Shown here one piece after another: positions 32,901 to 44,525 of a stretch of 64,000 nt of DNA. The notes beneath the pieces are model-generated. The model searched no databases, was not told the DNA's origin, and saw only the letters and a list, made by a program, of their open reading frames with translations. Position numbers and translations under genes: made by a program. Position 1 is the stretch's first letter, and every line of letters starts with the position of its first letter. The DNA comes from Oopsacas minuta (Eukaryota > Porifera > Hexactinellida > Lyssacinosida > Leucopsacidae): positions 248,001 through 312,000 of the forward strand of contig JAKMXF010000312.1 in NCBI GenBank assembly GCA_024704765.1. Reading direction: 5' to 3'.

Positions 32901-35545
32901 AGGTGTAGGTGTTATAACCGGAGTTTACTCATATCAAACTTGGCTATAACAGGAATTTGCTATAATGAAACAATATATTCGTGACGTAGCATTTCGCTTA
33001 CCCCTTCACTGTTAAGAATATGAGTTAAGAGACCGTTTCCACACCCTAGATCAAAGAAATATTGCATTTTATCTTTTCCGTTTTCTCTTCGCTCTTTCCG
33101 CCACAAAACTATCAAATAGGAAGCAATTCCGATATCTTCACAGACGAATTTTATCGGGTCAGTAGATTCAGGCCAAATCTATACAAATCAAGGTAATTGT
33201 AAAAATAGAATTTTAAAATATTCTAAACTAACGAACCTTAATAAAATCGTGTGCATACTTCCCTTTGAGTCTCAAATAAACCTCTGAATACTCCTCTAGG
33301 TTAATCAGCTGTTGAGTAGGCAGTCCACATGTGCCAACTGATCCAATAGACTCCTCTCCCCATCTCACCTATCCATTCAATTAATAGATGTTATTCCGAA
33401 TAATGGACAATTCAAATTTTCACCTACTTAACTATGATCCATAGTGTTATATGTAATTAATTGTTGGCAAGGGTATTTACACATATTTGTACTTTAATAT
33501 ATCTTACTATTCTTGGCAAAAGAGTATCAGAGAGCCAGCTGATGGTAGATAACAGCTGATTGCTAGACACAAAATCAGGTGTTGATTGAGAAATGAAATC
33601 CTGAGTCAGACAATACAAATGTATCCTAAAAGATACTATTTATAGATCAAACTATTTGTTAAAATTTATTATATTTTAAAGTCAAAAATATGCAAATTTT
33701 CGAAATTTTTATTGAATTATCCATGGAATGAATATTTCAAAAATTTTGAGATAAGTAGAGTAAGTTATGTAATTAATGGTTGCTAGGATGTGGAATAGGA
33801 ATGTTTAAAAGTCTGAATAATTCATAGAATGAACAGGTCACGATTCTACCTGACACCTAGCATAACTATTTACTCACGAGGCTTAACACGAGCCAAAATA
33901 AGTAAAAACACGATGATAGCGACAAGAACTATGTTGGAGGTCTCTTTGTGAAGGGACGATGAATCATAGTACATATTTATTAGTAATGATTACACAAGGA
34001 ATATCAGTACAGAGAGTAGATTATGTCTGAGATTAAAAGACAGTCATGTGAACTTTAGGGAGAGTATCTAACAGACAATTATTTTCTAGAAATCGCCAGA
34101 TATCACTTGGCACTGCCATAACTGACAATCTACAGAATATTAGTAGAACTCAGATTTTCAAAATACCTTTGTGTTACCAAAATATGTGTTGTTCTCGCCT
34201 ATGATAACAAATCAGATTGCGGAAAAGGTAAGATGGAATGTTCTATTTTCGCCAGGACATGCGGTTAATTTGTGAGAAGTATAATGTAGCAATCTACCAA
34301 CTCTTACCTTGAATCTAGTTCAGAATCTGAACAGAAGAATACAAACTTGTAAGAGAATTGAGTCAGGAAGTGCTCGCTGTGACAAATATCACTTGATAAT
34401 GGAATAAATGTTACGCTATCTCCTTCCTTATCTAAAGAGAGAATTTACACAATAGTTCAGGGACGGACTGGATCAAAAATTCGGATCAAGAAATATATTA
34501 ACACATATATCAAAACGAAAAATTATTTTTGTTGTCTGCAGAATTTATTGAAGAACTGTTAGGAGCTTTCAATGTGCTTTATCTTGGAAAAATAAGACCT
34601 AAGAGATATCTGAAAAAATATTGGTCTGGGCGGAGAGACCCTATAACTAAGCTCATCGACCCATCGGCGCATCGGGAAACCTCCCGATCGACAATAATTA
34701 GTGAGGTGAGGTAATTGGTAAATATATGAAATCATCATAGTCTAAATTAGAATGAATTGTCACTTATTTTGTTACTAATTTTAGAATGTAACGAATTCAA
34801 TAGAGAATACTTAAATATTGAATATTGGCAAATAATAATCGTAGCCGCAAAGTGTAATCATATGTTTGACGTTAATCTAATTAACGCGTAAGTAACAAAC
34901 AGGCAAATAAGAATTTAAATACATTGCATGATCCATGGGAGCGGTTCCCCCAACCTGAGATTCATGTCCCCCTTGGTGGTCTACGATCCACGGACGACAG
35001 CAAGGGGTCTACAGGATCTCAAAATTTGTTTGTAGTATACAGGAGGGTTCATAGAATGTGAGACCACGGGTGAAATGGTTGGGAACAACTGATCCATGAG
35101 ATAAGGCCAGAAGGACCTTTCTCAAACAGGTTACCTTCATCGAATTATTGAATACACGCAATTCAGCATGAATTTCAACACTTGCTTACCCGTTATAACA
35201 AACTCTTCTCTCGGTGTATAATGCTTTATTTTAGGGAGTAATCTTCTACACACAATATCAAACTTCCCCCAAACTCTATCCACCAAATAATCAACCTCTT
35301 CTCTCTTATAATTACTAGCTAACAGTTCTACATCCTCACGGGTCTCAATGTCTAGAGTAATAGCACCTAGGAATCGCGGGCTAGCTATTTGAGGACGAGT
35401 TATCCACACATCCAGCGCACTGAAATAATCTTCTCGCCTTAGCCCCGGTGATGAAACTTCACTCACACAAGTCCATAAGGTACTGTCCGTGTCGGTTAAA
35501 AAACTAGCCGTTTTAAAATCTATAGAATATTTTCTGGGTGAAAAT
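29902..35545 (-). CDS. TRMT44: tRNA (uracil-2'-O-)-methyltransferase TRMT44 (5' exon missing)
   Basis: Twelve exons join in phase on the minus strand: 35545-35190, 34431-34308, 33625-33508, 33368-33237, 33178-33002, 32807-32736, 31175-31066, 31014-30954, 30884-30762, 30685-30391, 30075-29959 and 29930-29902, about 570 codons. Family landmarks in order: [19 protein letters not shown], the SAM-binding [68 protein letters not shown] joining [11 protein letters not shown] across a 76-bp intron, and [21 protein letters not shown]44/Trm44 methylates U44 of serine tRNAs in the cytoplasm. The first listed exon follows an acceptor and has no ATG, so a start exon lies upstream, not found. The last exon (nine codons) is tentative. 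Introns hold NHL copy 3 on the opposite strand, MITEs and a possible small ORF. Confidence 0.88.
30293..30325. repeat. (CAGTTT)n hexanucleotide repeat
   Basis: Five to six CAGTTT units in the TRMT44 intron between 30076 and 30390. A TTTG array at 30927-30951 sits against the donor at 30953 in a neighbouring intron. Confidence 0.85.
31262..31384 (+). promoter_or_regulatory. Duplicated 5' flank of NHL copy 3
   Basis: Nearly identical in inverse to 48602-48727 ahead of NHL copy 4 (shared AAAATAGATAGTAACTTAAT, TTGAGACTATTATGAGTAG and AATATTAGTAAAGTGATTG). It differs from the flank shared by copies 1 and 2. It probably contains the promoter, here inside a TRMT44 intron. Confidence 0.5.
31385..32641 (+). 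CDS. Coiled-coil/NHL-repeat protein, copy 3, nested in TRMT44 intron
   Basis: An intact 418-codon frame from the shared [12 protein letters not shown] start to TGA. It has the same architecture as copy 2: a coiled coil at residues about 15-130 without RING or B-box, then an NHL propeller. Characteristic blade residues are [43 protein letters not shown] and YGPYGVAIN. It lies wholly in the intron between TRMT44 exons 32736-32807 and 31066-31175, transcribed against its host. It pairs with copy 4 by shared upstream sequence. Function unknown; RNA or protein binding is expected from the fold. Confidence 0.87.
   Translation: MATRVAAVGELMCVDELEGNLTDLTNHVQIEKEKVSNNFQQLHSLLVVREHSLLQEMDEVVMRARQEFNEKRGLLQELYTASEDLERDLTRNKLRKVLEKNLRTIEDEIREEVARSVNVGWVELDWKMEQLEQSVIDVCKVVALKERPIIPVDYSVKLCPVWSREGTGSGEIANPRQIAIDNKTQNIFVADYIANIIQVFDREGNHLYKIPTPQWPIGIALMNEFIFVSAEDELVKIERSSHDSIKSVKTERRVWGIDIDRNMNVYGCELKNKSVIVFDKDLKFLKRIKLKTTQVESNTKTNSIKLYEDNMYVMFGMYPPFHLQIFSLGGELVRCLIEESEISWSDFFSIDQLGNIIVADWGGNQIKIFSNKGEVLHTISSDMLPGDQNLYGPYGVAINKRNRIIIAQENKECNLLAF
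32824..32975. mobile_element. Pogo-like MITE family A2 in TRMT44 intron
   Basis: After TA begins CAGTAAACTCTCGTCATAAC; inverse ends GTTATAACCGGAGTTTACT (near 32939) and GCTATAACAGGAATTTGC (near 32970). Related to the elements at 49647 and 57971. It starts 16 bases upstream of the TRMT44 exon at 32807, close to the acceptor. Confidence 0.7.
33870..33974 (-). CDS. Possible 34-aa single-pass membrane microprotein
   Basis: A short ATG-to-TAA frame of 34 codons: a polar N-terminus ([14 protein letters not shown]), one hydrophobic segment of about 15 residues ([14 protein letters not shown]), then a basic tail RVKPRE. This topology is typical of small regulatory membrane peptides. It is read in the same direction as TRMT44, within its intron between 33626 and 34307, and is not in phase with flanking exons. 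Could be chance. Confidence 0.3.
   Translation of the reverse strand: MYYDSSSLHKETSNIVLVAIIVFLLILARVKPRE
34939..35091. mobile_element. hAT-type MITE, 153 bp, with 8-bp target duplication
   Basis: Starts GAGCGGTTCCCCCAACC and ends with the inverse GGTTGGGAACAACTG. It is flanked by ATCCATGG (34931-34938) and ATCCATGA (35092-35099), a 7/8 match of the hAT-type target size. It lies in a TRMT44 intron. Confidence 0.75.
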
Positions 35546-36502
35546 CTGAATAATTAGTCGCAGGGCTCAGCAGAGCCGACAGATCAAGGGCGATGGACCT
35601 GATTAGTTTAATTTAGACTTGACTACGGTCTGCTTTCAGGGCCAGTACGATCCTTGATTCTGTCTCCGGCAGTTATTGAGGAATAACAGATAATTCGGCT
35701 TATTATTATATTAAATTCGATCAGATGTATACACATCAATTGTGACCTTGAAGCAGATTCAAAGTCCACCCAATTTTCAGTATTCAAAGAGTAAGCACCG
35801 CATACGCCTGGATTATACCCTATCGCTATGAATTTGCTAACTAACAATAAGAAATCAAATCATCCCTAAATATGAATGTATCATCATTCTTAAACTTCTA
35901 AACTTTAACACTATTAAATGGACAGGAAGCTGTTATCATTTGAGGATTACTCAAAAGAGTATATTACAAAGTGAAGATTGGTTTAGCACCATAACACCTC
36001 AAGTGTAATTCTAAATTATTAGTATTTGAAATAGCGCAGTCAACTCCTGTTATATCAAAGACGGATATATCGAAGTGTGAAATTGTACAAACATGGTCTT
36101 AAACCGTCAAAATAACATATATTCCATCTGTCATATCGAAAGTAATTATCACGGTCTCTTGAGCTTCAATGTAACAGGTGTTTACTGATTACCCAGCTCG
36201 CCCAAGACATAACTAAGCTCTACTGGATCCTACCCATAGCTACACGGGAGTTACTGTTATACTATTTGTAGATTCAAGGTTAACTCGATTAAGAAACATA
36301 TCTTATAAGTAATGAATAAATATAATTGTCATCAAATGTAAATGAAGACAACAACAACAAATATTGATACCATTAAACACCATATCGTAATCTCTAATTA
36401 TCTTAAAAATACACAAATAAATCAAGTAATGTAAAAAACTAATCAGGACATAGGACAGGCAAAATCTCAAATTCTGCGCTAATTTTCTAAGAAGAGAGTC
36501 AG
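35546..36502. other. Gap between TRMT44 and the kinase
   Basis: Should hold the missing TRMT44 start exon. A minus-strand open stretch lies at 35623-35847 but no splice solution was found. Contains the MITE at 36037. Confidence 0.4.
36037..36187. mobile_element. Pogo-like MITE family A
   Basis: Begins CAGTCAACTCCTGTTATATC and ends with the inverse AATGTAACAGGTGTTTACTG. The interior matches the 18578 and 46658 copies. Confidence 0.8.
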
Positions 36503-38554
36503 CTAGAAAAACACATAGTTATCAGAGCGAAGTTTGTTCAAAACGTAGCGGAATTTGTCAGAATAGTTTCCAGAGCCTTCACCAGAAATCCATCTGAACT
36601 CAAGGGTAGGCTGAGTAGCATTATAAGCGAACTGAATAGAGAAATTAACATTAGCCCATTTGCATTTGAGATGAAAGGGAGTAACCGATTCAACAAATTG
36701 GGTATCTGTCCTCTCCAATATTCTCTTCACTTCTCTGATTATTTCAGTGCTGTCACTATCCGCCAAAACTTCAACTTGGAAAACAGGCGGCAGTAATTCT
36801 TCTGAACTGTTTGAGGAACTTGAGCTCGAACCAGGATCACCGCGACCGGAAGTACTTCTCGCGGAACGCTGCGATGTCCGAATTATCGGTAAAACGTTCG
36901 GTTCACAGCCTGGAGTATCGATCCCATTAGTATAAATATCCTCAATGACTACAGGAGAGCTGTCCTTAGGAATTTGATAAGTGAGATTATTAACGTAATA
37001 CTCTTCTATGTCATCACCCTCACTGGAGTTATGGGAACCAGGTGCGCGCATTCCTGACCTAACCCGGGAAGTTTTGTAAGAAGAGGCTTTTGTGTACCCC
37101 TCTGATGTAGTCGTGCGATTAATAGGCGGGAAGACATTTGTGTCTCTGCGGTCTCTGTGATTATCAGTCCGCCGTCCTGGGGATGAAGGCGGCCCTTTGT
37201 GTGGTTCCGAATGAGAGTCAGCCTCAATGACAGATCGGCTCCTGCGATGAGAAGATGCGGGCAAGGACCGAGCCCTGTGCAGTTCAGACCCCTGGGTAGA
37301 GGGACGAGACTCTAACACAGGTTTTGTAGGGACATGATGAAGCGCTGGTTTAGATTTCAGATATCTCTGTAGTCTCAGATTTACAAGATGATACATACAA
37401 GAAGTATTACAAGCTTTGTTCTCTGTCAATGCGGATATTAGCTCGTTTTCATCAAGCATAAATCTCTCAGTTATATGAACAACAACAGAACGTTCGATAT
37501 CTTCATACTGCGGAAAACTAGGATAGGGGACTAGTGAGATATTCATGCCCAGATCTTTAAACCAATGATGTTCTATCGCCTCGGGGAGCGTGATACGCTT
37601 GGCAGGGTCTGGTGTAAGGAACCGCATGAGTAGGTCTTTACAAGAACTTGTAATATTGTCAGGAATGTGATTAATCCGTCCGTCAAGGATTTTAGCATGC
37701 AGTGCAGTTATATCATAAGGTTCTACTACGTACGGCAGAGATCCAGCTAGCATAGCGAACATATTGACACCAATACTCCACACATCAACTTCTTTACCAT
37801 AGTTCTTATGTCCTAACAGTTCCGGGGCTGCGTATGCTGGAGAGCCACATTGTGTCTGAACCATATTGACGGTCATGTTGTCTGGATTGTGTATGAAGTT
37901 GCTAAGCCCGAAGTCAATAATTTTGATATTATTCGATTCATCTAGTAGCAAGTTCTCTACTTTCAAGTCTCTATGTATGATACCAGCTTCATGCATATAG
38001 TGTATTGCAGTTATTATTTGTTTGATGTACTTCTTTACAATGTGTTCATCTAAGCAGGAATGTTTGCTACTCATTATATGATGCATTACGTCACCACCAC
38101 TGACAAGCTCCATTACCATATAATAAGAGTTCTCCGTCTCAACAACTTCTAAGAGACGGATGATATTCGGATGAGACAGGAGTTGCATTATCCGGGCCTC
38201 GCGACGGAGGTTTTTAAATACGTAGGAATCGTCTTTTGCTTTATTCTTGTCGACAGCCTTTATTGCGATTCTCTCACTTGTATGTATATGCATGCCTTCC
38301 CTAACCTTAGCGAATGAACCAGTTCCCAAGAGCTTGCCTATTAGGAAAGAACCGACACGTTTCGTGTGTTTATACCGGATTATGTCTGTCGAATTTTGCT
38401 TCGTTACAGCAGCTGGAAGTTGGAAGTATTGTGTGATCTCTTGGGGGGTAACTGCTACTGACATGTGTTTGTTTCGAGGTGAAGATTTCTTACGAAGGGC
38501 GACAGAATTTGTTGAAATGTTCGGATTTGTATTTTCATGCGAAGTTCGATCCAT
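36503..38554 (-). CDS. HUNK: HUNK-like AMPK-family Ser/Thr kinase with KA1-like C-terminus
   Basis: A single exon of 683 codons. The kinase domain spans about residues 60-330 with an intact glycine loop LLGTGSFAKVREG, catalytic lysine in IAIKAVDKNKA, HRDLKVENLLL (about 194), DFGLSN (about 213), the activation-loop end QTQCGSPAYAAPE and DVWSIGVNMFAML. The last motif and the YKHTKRVGSFLIGKLL lead-in are closest to HUNK among AMPK-related kinases. A Ser/Arg-rich linker follows. Residues about 590-683 alternate hydrophobic and charged residues like a KA1 domain (FHLKCKWANVNFSIQF, LEFRWISGEGSGNYSD, ending NYVFF), a phospholipid-binding module of AMPK relatives. Vertebrate HUNK is not usually described with KA1, so orthology is likely but not certain. 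A threonine in QTQCGSP is the presumptive LKB1 site. Confidence 0.85.
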   Translation of the reverse strand: MDRTSHENTNPNISTNSVALRKKSSPRNKHMSVAVTPQEITQYFQLPAAVTKQNSTDIIRYKHTKRVGSFLIGKLLGTGSFAKVREGMHIHTSERIAIKAVDKNKAKDDSYVFKNLRREARIMQLLSHPNIIRLLEVVETENSYYMVMELVSGGDVMHHIMSSKHSCLDEHIVKKYIKQIITAIHYMHEAGIIHRDLKVENLLLDESNNIKIIDFGLSNFIHNPDNMTVNMVQTQCGSPAYAAPELLGHKNYGKEVDVWSIGVNMFAMLAGSLPYVVEPYDITALHAKILDGRINHIPDNITSSCKDLLMRFLTPDPAKRITLPEAIEHHWFKDLGMNISLVPYPSFPQYEDIERSVVVHITERFMLDENELISALTENKACNTSCMYHLVNLRLQRYLKSKPALHHVPTKPVLESRPSTQGSELHRARSLPASSHRRSRSVIEADSHSEPHKGPPSSPGRRTDNHRDRRDTNVFPPINRTTTSEGYTKASSYKTSRVRSGMRAPGSHNSSEGDDIEEYYVNNLTYQIPKDSSPVVIEDIYTNGIDTPGCEPNVLPIIRTSQRSARSTSGRGDPGSSSSSSNSSEELLPPVFQVEVLADSDSTEIIREVKRILERTDTQFVESVTPFHLKCKWANVNFSIQFAYNATQPTLEFRWISGEGSGNYSDKFRYVLNKLRSDNYVFF

Positions 38555-38599
38555 ATCTGATAGAAGAATATTCGTGAGTAATTATTGAATGGATATCAA

Positions 38600-40577
38600 T
38601 CATTTTAGAATTTATAGTCGGGAAATATTGGAAAAGTTGTGAATTCGAAAACTTTTGGTTAAAAATAGTATTGTTTGAAAGTGTCTAGCCGTGACTAGTT
38701 ACCATCAGGGTACAACTATAGAAACCGACACCCCCCAACTTTTTTAATGTGGTCAAATATCCCTATATGCACCGTTGAAGAACTCGTTGAGAGAAGCTGA
38801 TAGAGCTTTCGAACTCAAAAATCGGATGAGAACTGACGAAGTTATGAAAAATCTCCTAAATAAGTCAAATTCTATGGAGAAATTGTATTAGCCACTTTAC
38901 TGAAATAATGCTGATGAATTCTATACAAGCTACCATACAACCAATCTTACGGTTATATCAACGCTCGCGTCAGTTGATTGATTCTTTCTGAATTTATTAG
39001 CTAGCGTGATTTGTAGTTATTACTATTAAGACCAGTAAATTTAAACTTGGTGTGGCCTGGTTCCCAAAGGGGCGAAAACCGGGTCACACAGTATATCTCG
39101 AAAACTATAATTCGCATCGCTTAGCTTTAAAAAGGAAAACGGTAGGTCTTGGCGTCATCTAGCCAAAAAATACCACTTGGACCACATCCAGCTATCCTAA
39201 CAATAGGTGTTATGCACCATTAATGTTGCTAAATAATCATCAAGTACAATTCAAAGATATCTTAACTAGGATTCATTTGCTAAAACTCACCGAAATCTGA
39301 AGTAATTCAAAGAATGTATAACAATAAAAAGAAGTAATAGAAAATTAGCCTAGCCGAATCCTGACTAGAATCGAACACTGCTTTTATATGTAATCATAAA
39401 CTGATCCCGAAATCATTAAATCATTCCACCAGACTGTATAAGCACTGTTTACATGCAAACATCGAAAACTGAAACTCTGAATAAACAAAATAAGGAGCTC
39501 GTGACCGAAGTTATGTAATGTTTCACCACATAAAGTTGAGATTCATACTGCCAGAAGAAGTATTTCATATAGTGTTTGTCTAGCAAGCATATTTGAACAA
39601 TTGAGAGTGAAGTAAACAAAATTGGGAGTTTGAGTTAACCATTTCTTCATTGATTTGTGACAAACCAGATTCGCACCAATCTTTAGAATATTATTAGAAC
39701 ATTTCAATAGGGTATAGAATGACGTCAAAAATAATATAAAAAGAGATATTTCTTACAAACAAAGAAATACACAATTCTATTAATTATCGCTGTCATTATG
39801 ATTACTGAAATAATTTTCCAAGATATCAAAATATAGTTGACTCTGCTTATTAGGGACACTTTTGATACAAGCAAATGACGCGGTTTTCCTGATTAACTGG
39901 TGTCCCGATTGAGAAGAGTCCTGTGATATTAAAGAATCTAAAATTTTCATATGCTTATGCTTCCCTCTCAGTGCAAAAAGAGGTTTCCTCGGAGCTAGTT
40001 AATATTCATACCAAAATACCAAAATACCAAAATATGTAAGTGCTGGAACCATTATTCGTACATTCTTTACCTAAAACGTAAACTGAAAAGTAACGCATCC
40101 ACGAATAAGTCCAATTATTCGCCCAATTATGGTATCAAATACAGAATTAGTTGATATTACAAGCGTTGTATAACTTCAAAAGATTATTCGAGGTATAATC
40201 CTATCATGGGTAATGATGATATCAAGAAGCCATCAGTCAGTCAATACATAAACAATAATGACCTGACAAATATGGCGAATAATGCTAAGATATTACAATA
40301 AACTATTTTGCAGTGATAACTACGGTACAGTGTGACTCCCACAAAGAGAGGCCGAAAAGGCCGAAGTGCTACCCTGTTTCTGTCAAATGCCTCATTAATG
40401 GAGGTTCATCTATATGGGACTAGGAATTCGCTCTATTTATTTTCACTCCTTTCCAGAAGTTTCTCCGTTTTGTGGAAGTTACACTTTACGTAATTAACCT
40501 TATTCCGAATTCTACATTAATACTCATTGAATAACGAAGATTACAACACAAAATGGAATATTATTATCTAATAAACT
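38600..40577. other. Intergenic gap with repeats
   Basis: Around 39838-39928 is a group-B MITE (GACTCTGCTTATTAGGGAC with inverse GTGTCCCGATTGAGAAGAG). The dispersed repeat at 40320-40505 is listed separately. No gene recognised; the frame at 39543-39728 looks like chance. Confidence 0.45.
40320..40505. repeat. Dispersed repeat family D, copy 1
   Basis: Inversely related to 45868-46015 through TAGGAATTCGCTCTATTTAT, GAGGTTCATCTATATGGGA and TTTTGTGGAAGTTACAC. The opening bases of the window (about 1-30, CCCGTTTGTGG) carry a further fragment. Probably a non-autonomous transposon; ends not resolved. Confidence 0.6.
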
Positions 40578-43500
40578 CTATTTTCCAAATATATTTTGGA
40601 ACGATTCTTTTATCAAACGTGAGAACCTAGACACTACGAATATGAAAATTAGTGCAGCGGACAGTTGGAAGAAGGACCCTCCATGTTTGTCCAACTCGAC
40701 AACTTTATCGACACGAAATGTCACACTCGTGTGCCTACTCCCCTCTAGAAAGCTAACTACTGATTGGTCAGAAGATACAGTATAGCCTTGTATCCGGGTC
40801 TTGGAGTCAACCATGAGAATAAACTCTTTATCTTCTGATCCTCTGGACAGAGAGTACTTGAAGAAGCCCCCTGTCCCTACCTGCACGCTACTCGCATGCA
40901 CGAGTCCTCGTGTTGTTTCCTGATAGAGCTTAACCTGCATACGGTCCATAAATTCATCTGGTCCTTCAATATTTCCAGTCATTTCATGTTTTTCTGTCCT
41001 GTTGTAAATACAGAAATGAATATCCTTCAAATCCTCACTGCCGACTAATAACATAAATGAACCAGGGATAATATTCTCAATGTGAGGCGAGCGACTATTC
41101 TCTATAGAAATATGATATTGGCAGTTAGATTTTAGTCCTTGAATCCTGAAGTTACCCTTCTGGTCGGTTGTCCCTTTCTCTACTATATCAGTGCACCCCT
41201 CTGTCAACCCCCTCGCTAACACCTCTATGTCCCCCTGCGGGTGATCATTCAATGATGTCACAAACCCATAAGCACTGTAGTGAATCTTATGACCTACAAA
41301 CCTGATCTCTAACTCACTATCCAACTCCACCAAGATCATTTCCCCCGTGGGAGTGAACGAATATTCCTTAAGAGACGGTTTCACATAATACTCACAGATT
41401 TGAAGTTTGCTATACAATAAGCTACCTGCATCACTAGTGAGATTATTCATGCGTATCCTACCGCAATGCATTGATACTAGAACAGAGGATAATGGTCTAT
41501 TTAACTCATCTACTACTGATACAGCTACACTACCTAATCTACGAACTAAAAACAGATTACCTTCTCTCTTCTCAAACAACAGACCGGGACTAGAAGGGAC
41601 TATCTCGTAATTGTCCAACTTTGGAAGCGGTCCAAAGGAGAACTCCCCTTCTGCATTTGTGTGTGTCCTCAATACCTCCTCGTTTGGAGAATCTATCCTC
41701 AACTCAAGCATGACCAACTCGATTGGAGGCTGTACTCTACCCTTTATAACACTCCCTCTGTTAGCTAGGAATGTGGTTATGAAAGTGGGACACATACCTG
41801 TTATTTCCACAGAATAGGCGCTAGGGAGGAACAACAGCTGATCTGCTTGCGGTTCTATGATTAGATTCTCACCTGTCTCAGCGAAAATAACAAATTCTAA
41901 AATGGAAATATTCGTGTCTTCACTAGTTATAGAATCAGGAGTAACTGTCTTAACATTTCCACTGTCTCTACTCGTTACTCTCAACAGAATATTCTCGTTA
42001 GAAATCTCATTTGTATCTGCTTTTATGTGAGTAATAGTTTCATGTCTAACAGCTGTTAATTTTATCATATGACCGGATACTGAGGTGTCAAAAGTGGTTT
42101 CTTTTGGTTCAAACTGGTGGCAGGAGATAGGTGTTATGTGATATACCCCATGAAGTGGTAAACAGAAGCTGTTGTCACCTAAAATAAACATTTGATTAGT
42201 AAATAAGAGTATTTTTAGTTGAAGAAATTTATGGATAGATTTGCCAAGAGGCCTCCCAGGTAGTAAACTGCTTGTCTCCTATAACATTACTCACCCGCTT
42301 GCACAGATATCTTGTCTTCATAATCTCCTAATGATCTCACTATATCAACACTAGCATTATGAGAAGATGAAATTCTTAAAATATAACCATTCTGATAGAA
42401 TTCTATTTCTCTAATATCTTTCCCAATTGAAACTGTTTTGAAATTATATTTCCAACACCTTTCACTTAGTTCTAGTTCCACTTTATAATCTCCTGGCAAT
42501 AAATCTTCATAAGTAATTAATCCTGTGACCTCATTTGTGGAAATAGTCTGTGGTATTTTGAGATTTGTAGAGGTTAGAATTGTATTGAGAACACCACAAG
42601 GTGACAAACAATAAGTTCGTATTTTAATTGAAGAAAGAATCTGAGAAAATATTATATCTGAAACTGGAATTTTTGTGACAGTTATTTGGATAGATTCAGG
42701 TGAGAATATCACACCTTTTTCTAGTAATTCATTTGATAAATTCGGAGTACACTCGTATATTCCTTTTGGTAAGAATATCTTGAAACTCAAATCATTCGCC
42801 AGTTCAGTTTGAAAAAGAGATTCTTTCAAGAAATCTATTTTCACACCTTGGATAATTGCACTCTTCAAACTTTGTTTTGCGAGTCTAAATTCGCCAGAAA
42901 CTTCAAATTTTGAAGGGAATAAAGTTGTAATCTCAGTTTGAAAAGGCGATAAATTAATAACAACATCCTCAAACTCATATCCTTGTAGTTTAGCCTCAAC
43001 TTTATAAGAATCAGAAATTATCTCGTCGAAGCGGTAAGACCCGAATTTATCAGAGGTTGTTTTAAGAGTTCTGTGTTGTCCAATAAGTTCTATTTCGGCA
43101 TTTTCTATCCCCAAAAGTTCTCCATTAATTCCGAGATGAATAACACTCCCGTAAACCTCAAATCCAGTGACTTCGAATTTATCTTTTAAGTTTAGTGAGG
43201 AATGTGAGACAGCTATTTTCAGCTGATTAGGACGAAGCTGGAATTTAGTAATGTCGCTCTTATAAAGTGGTTTAATTGTGTATTCCCCTGGGGATATAGA
43301 CTTCAATGTAAACATTCCATCTGCTCCTGACATAGCAACGCACGTTAAATATGGAATTTGCTTAAACTCATTCTCCAAATTTTGCATACTTTCCACACAC
43401 ATTTCCGATTGTAATGCATTTGTATTACCATTTGATAGCAATAGGATCTGTACACCAGAAATGCCTTGCTTTTCATGAAACACAAAACCAGTGACGTCAT

Positions 43501-44161
43501 ATCCATACACCTGAATAGGTGATCCCACATTAACTGAATCTTTGGATACTTCAAAATCAAATTCCAATTGGCTAACATTGAATTCTTCATGACTACCACG
43601 TAACCTGTATTTCCCTGGTGCTACATTTTCAAATCGGAAGAGACCGTCTGAAGTAGATTGGGAGGTTAGGATTATCTCCTCTCCCTTGAGGAGGTCGATA
43701 TGAACACCATTCGGTCCTGTCTCCATTGAATAACTTACTACACCCCCCTCGACACTAAACCCGATAAATTCAAACATCAAATCGCCACCAGCAGTACAAA
43801 TATCATCTGTATAATTAATATCAATTCTGAAAATATATTCTCTAAAATTCCATCCTCTAGGAGAGACTATTTCCACGAAAATTTGTTGCAATTCTCCTTC
43901 TAGTTCTGTTAGAGGAAGGAAGAAATATCCGTCAACAGGGGCACAATCAGTTGAGTATTTTAATATATGGTCCTGATTGTATAGTTGTATTGTGAGTGCA
44001 GAAAATTGTATCGGATAGTCAGTATGTATTATGCCATTACATCCTATTACTTCTGTTGATATAACATCACTCACAAACAACAACAAAAATATGTAAACAA
44101 TAATAAATAACATTCTAATAAGCTGTTGATTACAAAAAAGTAATTTGTATTGTATTGTCAC
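40578..44161 (-). CDS. NOMO1: NOMO (ER membrane complex scaffold, nodal modulator)
   Basis: Two exons in phase: 44161-42295 and 42178-40578; 1155 codons, close to the usual 1200. An N-terminal hydrophobic segment MLFIIVYIFLLLFVSDVIS is a signal peptide; the Met at residue 17 (44113) may be the real start. The mature start VIGCNGIIHTDYPIQFSALT and the following TDCAPVDGYFFLPL are NOMO signatures. About a dozen carboxypeptidase-regulatory/Ig-like repeats follow, with recurrent G-x-F-x-F and PGxY patterns (SPGEYTIKPLY, APGKYRLRG, LPGDYKVEL). A single C-terminal membrane helix (FFQLSAALIFIFVVSRFS) ends the protein. NOMO works with TMEM147 and nicalin at the ER translocon for multipass membrane proteins. 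It lies 365 bp downstream of WASP on the same strand. Confidence 0.93.
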
Positions 44162-44525
44162 AAATGTTCCTCTGCTTATTAGCTATATTAACCATGGATG
44201 CTGGATTTAATACATTCCATGTTATACACAAATTAGTTCTCCAACAAAGTGGCGGTATACTCAAAATGGACCCAAAACAGCGCTAAATAGCTAATAAGCA
44301 AGGGAACAGCTCACGTCCAAACAGAGTAGTAACCTAAAAGCATCCTCTCCCTACGCAACCATTTAAGAATTAGTAAAGGGGTAAGTAACGGTAACAACCA
44401 AAACTGACTCACAAATCAAGTTATTACATCATTTATTACTCACTAGCTAATAATGTATGGACAGATTCTTATGGAAATATACACTATAGTCAGTTCTATT
44501 ATTAGTAACACACAATTTTGAATAT

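Noticed and set aside
34543-34706. Plus-strand exon-like stretch with good acceptor (TTGTCTGCAG) and donor (GAG/GTGAGG), encoding [19 protein letters not shown]
   Set aside because: No partner exons on that strand; it lies within the TRMT44 intron and may be chance, though the splice sites are good.
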